Of a stretch of DNA of 64,000 nucleotides, positions 51,876-63,690 are shown one piece after another; position 1 is the stretch's first letter; each line of letters starts with the position of its first letter. The notes beneath the pieces were generated by a model that was given only the letters and a program-made list of their open reading frames with translations, was not told the DNA's origin and searched no databases. Source of the DNA: Micropterix aruncella (lineage: Eukaryota > Arthropoda > Insecta > Lepidoptera > Micropterigidae); NCBI GenBank assembly GCA_944548615.1, contig OX155961.1:21532773-21596772 (forward strand), written 5' to 3'. A program made the position numbers and the translations under genes.

Positions 51876-54350
51876 TTCAAATCTGACAGTTGGTTCGAAA
51901 TTTGAATTTTCAAATCTGACAGTTGGTTCGAAATTTGAATTTTCAAATCTGACAGTTGGTTCAATATTTGACTTTTCAAATTTGATAGTTGGTTCGAAAT
52001 TTGAATTTTCAAATTTGACAGTTGGTTCGAAATTTGAATTTTCAAATCTGAGAGTTGGTTCGAAATTTGAATTTTCAAATCTGACAGTTGGTTCGAAATT
52101 TGAATTTTCAAATGTGACAGTTGGTTCGAAATTTGAATTTTCAAATTTGACAGTTGGTTCGAAATTTGAATTTTCAAATCTGACAGTTGGTTCGAAATTT
52201 GAATTTTGAAATTTGACAGTTGGTTCGAAATTTGAATTTTCAAATCTGAGAATTGGTTCGAAATTTGAATTTTCAAATCTGACAGTTGGTTCGAAATTTG
52301 AATTTTCAAATCTGACAGTTGGTTCGAAATTTGAATTTTTAAATTTGACAGTCGGTTCGAAATTTGAATTTTCAAATCTGACAGTTGGTTCGAAATTTGA
52401 ATTTTCAAATCTGACAGTTGGTTCGAAATTTGAATTTTGAAATTTGACAGTTGGTTCGAAATTTGAATTTTCAAATTTGACAGTTGGTTCGAAATTTGAA
52501 TTTTCAAATCTGACAGTTGGTTCGAAATTTGAATTTTCAAATCTGACAGTTGGTTCGAAATTTGAATTTTCAAATCTGACAGTTGGTTCGATATTTGACT
52601 TTTCAAATTTGATAGTTGGTTCGAAATTTGAATTTTCAAAATTGACAGTTGGTTCGAAATTTGAATTTTCAAATCTGACAGTTGGTTCGAAATTTGAATT
52701 TTCAAATCTGACAGTTGGTTCGAAATTTGAATTTTCAAATCTGACAGTTGGATCGAAATTTAAATTTCCAAATCTGACAGTTGGTTCGAAATTTGAATTT
52801 TCAAATCTGACAGTTGGTTCGAAATTTGAATTTTCAAATCTGACAGTTGGTTCGAAATTTGACTTTTCAAATTTGACAGTTGGTTCGAAATTTGAATTTT
52901 CAAATCTGACAGTTGGTTCGAAATTTGAATTTTCAAATCTGACAGTTGGTTCGAAATTTGACTTTTCAAATTTGACAGTTGGTTCGATATTTGAATTTTC
53001 AAATTTGACAGTTGGTTCGAAATTTGAATTTTGAAATCTGACAGTTGGTTCGAAATTTGAATTTTTAAATTTGACAGTTGGTTCGAAATTTGAATTTTCA
53101 AATCTGACAGTTGGTTCGAAATTTGACTTTTCAAATTTGACAGTTGGTTCGAAATTTGAATATTCAAATTTGACAGTTGGTTCGAAATTTGAATTTTCAA
53201 ATCTGACAGTTGGTTCGAAATTTGACTTTTCAAATTTGACAGTTGGTTCGAAATTGGAATATTCAAATTTGACAGTTGGTTCGAAATTTGAATTTTCAAA
53301 TCTGACAGTTGGTTCGAAATTTGAATTTTAAAATCTGACAGTTGGTTCGAAAATTGAATTTTCAAATCTGACAGTTGGTTCGAAATTTGAATTTTCAAAT
53401 CTGACAGTTGGTTCGAAATTTGAATTTTCAAATTTGACAGTTGGTTCGAAATTTGAATTTTCAAATCTGACAGTTGGTTCGAAATTTGAATTTTGAAATT
53501 TGACAGTTGGTTCGAAATTTGAATTTTCAAATTTGACAGTTGGTTCGAAATTTGAATTTTCAAATTTGACAGTTGGTTCGAAATTTGAATTGTCAAATCT
53601 GACAGTTGGTTCGAAATTTGAATTTTCAAATCTGACAGTTGGTTCGAAATTTGAATTTTCAAATCTGACAGTTGGTTCGATATTTGACTTTTCAAATTTG
53701 ACAGTTGGTTCGAAATTTGAATTTTCAAATTTGACAGTTGGTTCGAAATTTGAATTTTCAAATCTGACAGTTGGTTCGAAATTTGAATTTTCAAATTTGA
53801 CAGTTGGTTTGAAATTTGAATTTTCAAATCTGACATTTGGTTCGAAATTTGAATTTTCAAATCTGACAGTTGGTTCGAAATTTGAATTTTCAAATTTGAC
53901 AGTTGGTTCGAAATTTGAATTTTCAAATCTGACAGTTGGTTCTAAATTTGAATTTCCAAATTTGACAGTTGGTTCGAAATTTGAATTTTCAAATCTGACA
54001 GTTGGTTCGAAATTTAAATTTTCAAATCTGACAGTTGGTTCGAAATTTGAATTTTCAAATCTGACAGTTGGTTCGAAATTTGAATTTTCAAATCTGACAG
54101 TTGGCTCGAAATTTGAATTTTCAAATTTGACAGTTGGTTTGAAATTTGAATTTTCAAATCTGACAGTTGGTTCGAAATTTGAATTTTCAAATCTGACAGT
54201 TGGTTCGAAATTTGAATTTTCAAATTTGACAGTTGGTTTGAAATTTGAATTTTCAAATCTGACATTTGGTTCGAAATTTGAATTTTCAAATCTGACAGTT
54301 GGTTCGAAATTTGAATTTTCAAATTTGACAGTTGGTTTGAAATTTGAATT
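51876..54350 (+). repeat. Block B1 (75 monomers, 2,475 bp)
   Basis: First B block. Anchors are GGTTCAATATTTG near 51959, CTGAGAGTTGG near 52048, AAATGTGACAG near 52111 (one of three plus-strand ATGs in the window), TTTGAATATTC near 53156, and TTTTAAAATCTG near 53327. Its last part (from about 53500) repeats the end of the A block (from about 50992) at 2,508 bp, so B is itself partly derived from A. Confidence 0.85.
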
Positions 54351-55934
54351 TTCAAATCTGACAGTTGGTTCGAAATTTGAATTTTCAAATCTGACAGTTG
54401 GTTCGAAATTTGAATTTTCAAATTTGACAGTTGGTTCGAAATTTGAATTTTCAAATCTGACAGTTGGTTCTAAATTTGAATTTCCAAATTTGATAGTTGG
54501 ATCGAAATTTGAATTTTCAAATCTGACAATTGGTTCGAAATTTAAATTTTCAAATCTGACAGTTGGTTCGAAATTTGAATTTTCAAATCTGACAGTTCGT
54601 TCGAAATTTGACTTTTCAAATTTGACAGTTGGTTCGAAATTTGAATTTTCAAATCTGACAGTTGGTTCGAAATTTGAATTTTCAAATCTGACAGTTGGTT
54701 CGAAATTTGACTTTTTAAATTTGACAGTTGGTTCGAAATTTGAATTTTCAAATCTGACAGTTGGTTCGAAATTTGACTTTTTAAATTTGACAGTTGGTTC
54801 GAAATTTGAATTTTCAAATCTGACAGTTGGTTCGAAATTTGAATTTTGAAATTTGACAGTTGGTTCGAAATTTGAATTTTCAAATTTGACAGTTGGTTCG
54901 AAATTTGAATTTTCAAATTTGACAGTTGGTTCGAAATTTGAATTTTCAAATCTGACAGTTGGTTCGAAATTTGAATTTTCAAATTTGACAGTTGGTTCGA
55001 AATTTGAATTTTCAAATCTGACAGTTGGTTCGAAATTTGAATTTTGAAATTTGACAGTTGGTTCGAAATTTGAATTTTCAAATTTGACAGTTGGTTCGAA
55101 ATTTGAATTTTCAAATTTGACAGTTGGTTCGAAATTTGAATTGTCAAATCTGACAGTTGGTTCGAAATTTGAATTTTCAAATCTGACAGTTGGTTCGAAA
55201 TTTGAATTTTCAAATCTGACAGTTGGTTCGATATTTGACTTTTCAAATTTGACAGTTGGTTCGAAATTTGAATTTTCAAATTTGACAGTTGGTTCGAAAT
55301 TTGAATTTTCAAATCTGACAGTTGGTTCGAAATTTGAATTTTCAAATTTGACAGTTGGTTTGAAATTTGAATTTTCAAATCTGACATTTGGTTCGAAATT
55401 TGAATTTTCAAATCTGACAGTTGGTTCGAAATTTGAATTTTCAAATTTGACAGTTGGTTCGAAATTTGAATTTTCAAATCTGACAGTTGGTTCTAAATTT
55501 GAATTTCCAAATTTGACAGTTGGTTCGAAATTTGAATTTTCAAATCTGACAGTTGGTTCGAAATTTAAATTTTCAAATCTGACAGTTGGTTCGAAATTTG
55601 AATTTTCAAATCTGACAGTTGGTTCGAAATTTGAATTTTCAAATCTGACAGTTGGTTCGAAATTTGACTTTTCAAATTTGACAGTTGGTTCGAAATTTGA
55701 ATTTTCAAATCTGACAGTTGGTTCGAAATTTGAATTTTCAAATCTGACAGTTGGTTCGAAATTTGACTTTTCAAATTTGACAGTTGGTTCGAAATTTGAA
55801 TTTTCAAATTTGACAGTTGGTTCGAAATTTGAATTTTGAAATCTGACAGTTGGTTCGAAATTTGAATTTTTAAATTTGACAGTTGGTTCGAAATTTGAAT
55901 TTTCAAATTTGACAGTTGGTTCGAAATTTGAATT
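54351..55934 (+). repeat. Block A2 (1,584 bp)
   Basis: Second A block, followed directly by another A without an intervening B. The CTAAATTTG anchor lies near 54470. A2 and A3 form a perfect-length tandem pair; the junction is placed between 55930 and 55960. Confidence 0.85.
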
Positions 55935-57518
55935 TTCAAATTTGACAGTTGGTTCGAAATTTGAATTTTCAAATCTGACAGTTGGTTCGAAATTTGAATT
56001 TTCAAATTTGACAGTTGGTTCGAAATTTGAATTTTCAAATCTGACAGTTGGTTCTAAATTTGAATTTCCAAATTTGATAGTTGGTTCGAAATTTGAATTT
56101 TCAAATCTGACAATTGGTTCGAAATTTAAATTTTCAAATCTGACAGTTGGTTCGAAATTTGAATTTTCAAATCTGACAGTTCGTTCGAAATTTGACTTTT
56201 CAAATTTGACAGTTGGTTCGAAATTTGAATTTTCAAATCTGACAGTTGGTTCGAAATTTGAATTTTCAAATCTGACAGTTGGTTCGAAATTTGACTTTTT
56301 AAATTTGACAGTTGGTTCGAAATTTGAATTTTCAAATCTGACAGTTGGTTCGAAATTTGACTTTTTAAATTTGACAGTTGGTTCGAAATTTGAATTTTCA
56401 AATCTGACAGTTGGTTCGAAATTTGAATTTTGAAATTTGACAGTTGGTTCGAAATTTGAATTTTCAAATTTGACAGTTGGTTCGAAATTTGAATTTTCAA
56501 ATTTGACAGTTGGTTCGAAATTTGAATTTTCAAATCTGACAGTTGGTTCGAAATTTGAATTTTCAAATTTGACAGTTGGTTCGAAATTTGAATTTTCAAA
56601 TCTGACAGTTGGTTCGAAATTTGAATTTTGAAATTTGACAGTTGGTTCGAAATTTGAATTTTCAAATTTGACAGTTGGTTCGAAATTTGAATTTTCAAAT
56701 TTGACAGTTGGTTCGAAATTTGAATTGTCAAATCTGACAGTTGGTTCGAAATTTGAATTTTCAAATCTGACAGTTGGTTCGAAATTTGAATTTTCAAATC
56801 TGACAGTTGGTTCGATATTTGACTTTTCAAATTTGACAGTTGGTTCGAAATTTGAATTTTCAAATTTGACAGTTGGTTCGAAATTTGAATTTTCAAATCT
56901 GACAGTTGGTTCGAAATTTGAATTTTCAAATTTGACAGTTGGTTTGAAATTTGAATTTTCAAATCTGACATTTGGTTCGAAATTTGAATTTTCAAATCTG
57001 ACAGTTGGTTCGAAATTTGAATTTTCAAATTTGACAGTTGGTTCGAAATTTGAATTTTCAAATCTGACAGTTGGTTCTAAATTTGAATTTCCAAATTTGA
57101 CAGTTGGTTCGAAATTTGAATTTTCAAATCTGACAGTTGGTTCGAAATTTAAATTTTCAAATCTGACAGTTGGTTCGAAATTTGAATTTTCAAATCTGAC
57201 AGTTGGTTCGAAATTTGAATTTTCAAATCTGACAGTTGGTTCGAAATTTGACTTTTCAAATTTGACAGTTGGTTCGAAATTTGAATTTTCAAATCTGACA
57301 GTTGGTTCGAAATTTGAATTTTCAAATCTGACAGTTGGTTCGAAATTTGACTTTTCAAATTTGACAGTTGGTTCGAAATTTGAATTTTCAAATTTGACAG
57401 TTGGTTCGAAATTTGAATTTTGAAATCTGACAGTTGGTTCGAAATTTGAATTTTTAAATTTGACAGTTGGTTCGAAATTTGAATTTTCAAATTTGACAGT
57501 TGGTTCGAAATTTGAATT
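55935..57518 (+). repeat. Block A3 (1,584 bp)
   Basis: Third A block; anchor CTAAATTTG near 56054. It is followed by B2, restoring the A-B order. Confidence 0.85.
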
Positions 57519-59993
57519 TTCAAATCTGACAGTTGGTTCGAAATTTGAATTTTCAAATCTGACAGTTGGTTCGAAATTTGAATTTTCAAATCTGACAGTT
57601 GGTTCAATATTTGACTTTTCAAATTTGATAGTTGGTTCGAAATTTGAATTTTCAAATTTGACAGTTGGTTCGAAATTTGAATTTTCAAATCTGAGAGTTG
57701 GTTCGAAATTTGAATTTTCAAATCTGACAGTTGGTTCGAAATTTGAATTTTCAAATGTGACAGTTGGTTCGAAATTTGAATTTTCAAATTTGACAGTTGG
57801 TTCGAAATTTGAATTTTCAAATCTGACAGTTGGTTCGAAATTTGAATTTTGAAATTTGACAGTTGGTTCGAAATTTGAATTTTCAAATCTGAGAATTGGT
57901 TCGAAATTTGAATTTTCAAATCTGACAGTTGGTTCGAAATTTGAATTTTCAAATCTGACAGTTGGTTCGAAATTTGAATTTTTAAATTTGACAGTCGGTT
58001 CGAAATTTGAATTTTCAAATCTGACAGTTGGTTCGAAATTTGAATTTTCAAATCTGACAGTTGGTTCGAAATTTGAATTTTGAAATTTGACAGTTGGTTC
58101 GAAATTTGAATTTTCAAATTTGACAGTTGGTTCGAAATTTGAATTTTCAAATCTGACAGTTGGTTCGAAATTTGAATTTTCAAATCTGACAGTTGGTTCG
58201 AAATTTGAATTTTCAAATCTGACAGTTGGTTCGATATTTGACTTTTCAAATTTGATAGTTGGTTCGAAATTTGAATTTTCAAAATTGACAGTTGGTTCGA
58301 AATTTGAATTTTCAAATCTGACAGTTGGTTCGAAATTTGAATTTTCAAATCTGACAGTTGGTTCGAAATTTGAATTTTCAAATCTGACAGTTGGATCGAA
58401 ATTTAAATTTCCAAATCTGACAGTTGGTTCGAAATTTGAATTTTCAAATCTGACAGTTGGTTCGAAATTTGAATTTTCAAATCTGACAGTTGGTTCGAAA
58501 TTTGACTTTTCAAATTTGACAGTTGGTTCGAAATTTGAATTTTCAAATCTGACAGTTGGTTCGAAATTTGAATTTTCAAATCTGACAGTTGGTTCGAAAT
58601 TTGACTTTTCAAATTTGACAGTTGGTTCGATATTTGAATTTTCAAATTTGACAGTTGGTTCGAAATTTGAATTTTGAAATCTGACAGTTGGTTCGAAATT
58701 TGAATTTTTAAATTTGACAGTTGGTTCGAAATTTGAATTTTCAAATCTGACAGTTGGTTCGAAATTTGACTTTTCAAATTTGACAGTTGGTTCGAAATTT
58801 GAATATTCAAATTTGACAGTTGGTTCGAAATTTGAATTTTCAAATCTGACAGTTGGTTCGAAATTTGACTTTTCAAATTTGACAGTTGGTTCGAAATTGG
58901 AATATTCAAATTTGACAGTTGGTTCGAAATTTGAATTTTCAAATCTGACAGTTGGTTCGAAATTTGAATTTTAAAATCTGACAGTTGGTTCGAAAATTGA
59001 ATTTTCAAATCTGACAGTTGGTTCGAAATTTGAATTTTCAAATCTGACAGTTGGTTCGAAATTTGAATTTTCAAATTTGACAGTTGGTTCGAAATTTGAA
59101 TTTTCAAATCTGACAGTTGGTTCGAAATTTGAATTTTGAAATTTGACAGTTGGTTCGAAATTTGAATTTTCAAATTTGACAGTTGGTTCGAAATTTGAAT
59201 TTTCAAATTTGACAGTTGGTTCGAAATTTGAATTGTCAAATCTGACAGTTGGTTCGAAATTTGAATTTTCAAATCTGACAGTTGGTTCGAAATTTGAATT
59301 TTCAAATCTGACAGTTGGTTCGATATTTGACTTTTCAAATTTGACAGTTGGTTCGAAATTTGAATTTTCAAATTTGACAGTTGGTTCGAAATTTGAATTT
59401 TCAAATCTGACAGTTGGTTCGAAATTTGAATTTTCAAATTTGACAGTTGGTTTGAAATTTGAATTTTCAAATCTGACATTTGGTTCGAAATTTGAATTTT
59501 CAAATCTGACAGTTGGTTCGAAATTTGAATTTTCAAATTTGACAGTTGGTTCGAAATTTGAATTTTCAAATCTGACAGTTGGTTCTAAATTTGAATTTCC
59601 AAATTTGACAGTTGGTTCGAAATTTGAATTTTCAAATCTGACAGTTGGTTCGAAATTTAAATTTTCAAATCTGACAGTTGGTTCGAAATTTGAATTTTCA
59701 AATCTGACAGTTGGTTCGAAATTTGAATTTTCAAATCTGACAGTTGGCTCGAAATTTGAATTTTCAAATTTGACAGTTGGTTTGAAATTTGAATTTTCAA
59801 ATCTGACAGTTGGTTCGAAATTTGAATTTTCAAATCTGACAGTTGGTTCGAAATTTGAATTTTCAAATTTGACAGTTGGTTTGAAATTTGAATTTTCAAA
59901 TCTGACATTTGGTTCGAAATTTGAATTTTCAAATCTGACAGTTGGTTCGAAATTTGAATTTTCAAATTTGACAGTTGGTTTGAAATTTGAATT
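57519..59993 (+). repeat. Block B2 (2,475 bp)
   Basis: Collinear with B1 at exactly 5,643 bp (171 monomers). ATG at 57755-57757 corresponds to 52112-52114. The GGCTCG variant near 59746 corresponds to the one near 54103. Confidence 0.85.
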
Positions 59994-61577
59994 TTCAAAT
60001 CTGACAGTTGGTTCGAAATTTGAATTTTCAAATCTGACAGTTGGTTCGAAATTTGAATTTTCAAATTTGACAGTTGGTTCGAAATTTGAATTTTCAAATC
60101 TGACAGTTGGTTCTAAATTTGAATTTCCAAATTTGATAGTTGGTTCGAAATTTGAATTTTCAAATCTGACAATTGGTTCGAAATTTAAATTTTCAAATCT
60201 GACAGTTGGTTCGAAATTTGAATTTTCAAATCTGACAGTTCGTTCGAAATTTGACTTTTCAAATTTGACAGTTGGTTCGAAATTTGAATTTTCAAATCTG
60301 ACAGTTGGTTCGAAATTTGAATTTTCAAATCTGACAGTTGGTTCGAAATTTGACTTTTTAAATTTGACAGTTGGTTCGAAATTTGAATTTTCAAATCTGA
60401 CAGTTGGTTCGAAATTTGACTTTTTAAATTTGACAGTTGGTTCGAAATTTGAATTTTCAAATCTGACAGTTGGTTCGAAATTTGAATTTTGAAATTTGAC
60501 AGTTGGTTCGAAATTTGAATTTTCAAATTTGACAGTTGGTTCGAAATTTGAATTTTCAAATTTGACAGTTGGTTCGAAATTTGAATTTTCAAATCTGACA
60601 GTTGGTTCGAAATTTGAATTTTCAAATTTGACAGTTGGTTCGAAATTTGAATTTTCAAATCTGACAGTTGGTTCGAAATTTGAATTTTGAAATTTGACAG
60701 TTGGTTCGAAATTTGAATTTTCAAATTTGACAGTTGGTTCGAAATTTGAATTTTCAAATTTGACAGTTGGTTCGAAATTTGAATTGTCAAATCTGACAGT
60801 TGGTTCGAAATTTGAATTTTCAAATCTGACAGTTGGTTCGAAATTTGAATTTTCAAATCTGACAGTTGGTTCGATATTTGACTTTTCAAATTTGACAGTT
60901 GGTTCGAAATTTGAATTTTCAAATTTGACAGTTGGTTCGAAATTTGAATTTTCAAATCTGACAGTTGGTTCGAAATTTGAATTTTCAAATTTGACAGTTG
61001 GTTTGAAATTTGAATTTTCAAATCTGACATTTGGTTCGAAATTTGAATTTTCAAATCTGACAGTTGGTTCGAAATTTGAATTTTCAAATTTGACAGTTGG
61101 TTCGAAATTTGAATTTTCAAATCTGACAGTTGGTTCTAAATTTGAATTTCCAAATTTGACAGTTGGTTCGAAATTTGAATTTTCAAATCTGACAGTTGGT
61201 TCGAAATTTAAATTTTCAAATCTGACAGTTGGTTCGAAATTTGAATTTTCAAATCTGACAGTTGGTTCGAAATTTGAATTTTCAAATCTGACAGTTGGTT
61301 CGAAATTTGACTTTTCAAATTTGACAGTTGGTTCGAAATTTGAATTTTCAAATCTGACAGTTGGTTCGAAATTTGAATTTTCAAATCTGACAGTTGGTTC
61401 GAAATTTGACTTTTCAAATTTGACAGTTGGTTCGAAATTTGAATTTTCAAATTTGACAGTTGGTTCGAAATTTGAATTTTGAAATCTGACAGTTGGTTCG
61501 AAATTTGAATTTTTAAATTTGACAGTTGGTTCGAAATTTGAATTTTCAAATTTGACAGTTGGTTCGAAATTTGAATT
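59994..61577 (+). repeat. Block A4 (1,584 bp)
   Basis: Fourth A block, at +4,059 bp from A3. The CTAAATTTG anchor is at 60113. Confidence 0.85.
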
Positions 61578-63690
61578 TTCAAATCTGACAGTTGGTTCGA
61601 AATTTGAATTTTCAAATCTGACAGTTGGTTCGAAATTTGAATTTTCAAATCTGACAGTTGGTTCAATATTTGACTTTTCAAATTTGATAGTTGGTTCGAA
61701 ATTTGAATTTTCAAATTTGACAGTTGGTTCGAAATTTGAATTTTCAAATCTGAGAGTTGGTTCGAAATTTGAATTTTCAAATCTGACAGTTGGTTCGAAA
61801 TTTGAATTTTCAAATGTGACAGTTGGTTCGAAATTTGAATTTTCAAATTTGACAGTTGGTTCGAAATTTGAATTTTCAAATCTGACAGTTGGTTCGAAAT
61901 TTGAATTTTGAAATTTGACAGTTGGTTCGAAATTTGAATTTTCAAATCTGAGAATTGGTTCGAAATTTGAATTTTCAAATCTGACAGTTGGTTCGAAATT
62001 TGAATTTTCAAATCTGACAGTTGGTTCGAAATTTGAATTTTTAAATTTGACAGTCGGTTCGAAATTTGAATTTTCAAATCTGACAGTTGGTTCGAAATTT
62101 GAATTTTCAAATCTGACAGTTGGTTCGAAATTTGAATTTTGAAATTTGACAGTTGGTTCGAAATTTGAATTTTCAAATTTGACAGTTGGTTCGAAATTTG
62201 AATTTTCAAATCTGACAGTTGGTTCGAAATTTGAATTTTCAAATCTGACAGTTGGTTCGAAATTTGAATTTTCAAATCTGACAGTTGGTTCGATATTTGA
62301 CTTTTCAAATTTGATAGTTGGTTCGAAATTTGAATTTTCAAAATTGACAGTTGGTTCGAAATTTGAATTTTCAAATCTGACAGTTGGTTCGAAATTTGAA
62401 TTTTCAAATCTGACAGTTGGTTCGAAATTTGAATTTTCAAATCTGACAGTTGGATCGAAATTTAAATTTCCAAATCTGACAGTTGGTTCGAAATTTGAAT
62501 TTTCAAATCTGACAGTTGGTTCGAAATTTGAATTTTCAAATCTGACAGTTGGTTCGAAATTTGACTTTTCAAATTTGACAGTTGGTTCGAAATTTGAATT
62601 TTCAAATCTGACAGTTGGTTCGAAATTTGAATTTTCAAATCTGACAGTTGGTTCGAAATTTGACTTTTCAAATTTGACAGTTGGTTCGATATTTGAATTT
62701 TCAAATTTGACAGTTGGTTCGAAATTTGAATTTTGAAATCTGACAGTTGGTTCGAAATTTGAATTTTTAAATTTGACAGTTGGTTCGAAATTTGAATTTT
62801 CAAATCTGACAGTTGGTTCGAAATTTGACTTTTCAAATTTGACAGTTGGTTCGAAATTTGAATATTCAAATTTGACAGTTGGTTCGAAATTTGAATTTTC
62901 AAATCTGACAGTTGGTTCGAAATTTGACTTTTCAAATTTGACAGTTGGTTCGAAATTGGAATATTCAAATTTGACAGTTGGTTCGAAATTTGAATTTTCA
63001 AATCTGACAGTTGGTTCGAAATTTGAATTTTAAAATCTGACAGTTGGTTCGAAAATTGAATTTTCAAATCTGACAGTTGGTTCGAAATTTGAATTTTCAA
63101 ATCTGACAGTTGGTTCGAAATTTGAATTTTCAAATTTGACAGTTGGTTCGAAATTTGAATTTTCAAATCTGACAGTTGGTTCGAAATTTGAATTTTGAAA
63201 TTTGACAGTTGGTTCGAAATTTGAATTTTCAAATTTGACAGTTGGTTCGAAATTTGAATTTTCAAATTTGACAGTTGGTTCGAAATTTGAATTGTCAAAT
63301 CTGACAGTTGGTTCGAAATTTGAATTTTCAAATCTGACAGTTGGTTCGAAATTTGAATTTTCAAATCTGACAGTTGGTTCGATATTTGACTTTTCAAATT
63401 TGACAGTTGGTTCGAAATTTGAATTTTCAAATTTGACAGTTGGTTCGAAATTTGAATTTTCAAATCTGACAGTTGGTTCGAAATTTGAATTTTCAAATTT
63501 GACAGTTGGTTTGAAATTTGAATTTTCAAATCTGACATTTGGTTCGAAATTTGAATTTTCAAATCTGACAGTTGGTTCGAAATTTGAATTTTCAAATTTG
63601 ACAGTTGGTTCGAAATTTGAATTTTCAAATCTGACAGTTGGTTCTAAATTTGAATTTCCAAATTTGACAGTTGGTTCGAAATTTGAATTT
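61578..63690 (+). repeat. Block B3 (truncated, about 2.1 kb)
   Basis: It is collinear with B2 at 4,059 bp (ATG at 61814-61816) until about 63690. There the array switches to mixed-type monomers instead of continuing to the B end. The truncation point follows the CTAAATTTGAATTTCC monomer near 63643. Confidence 0.83.

Noticed and set aside
52112..61816. Plus-strand ATG codons at 52112, 57755 and 61814 as translation starts
   Set aside because: Each is immediately followed by TGA. They are one variant copied with the B block.
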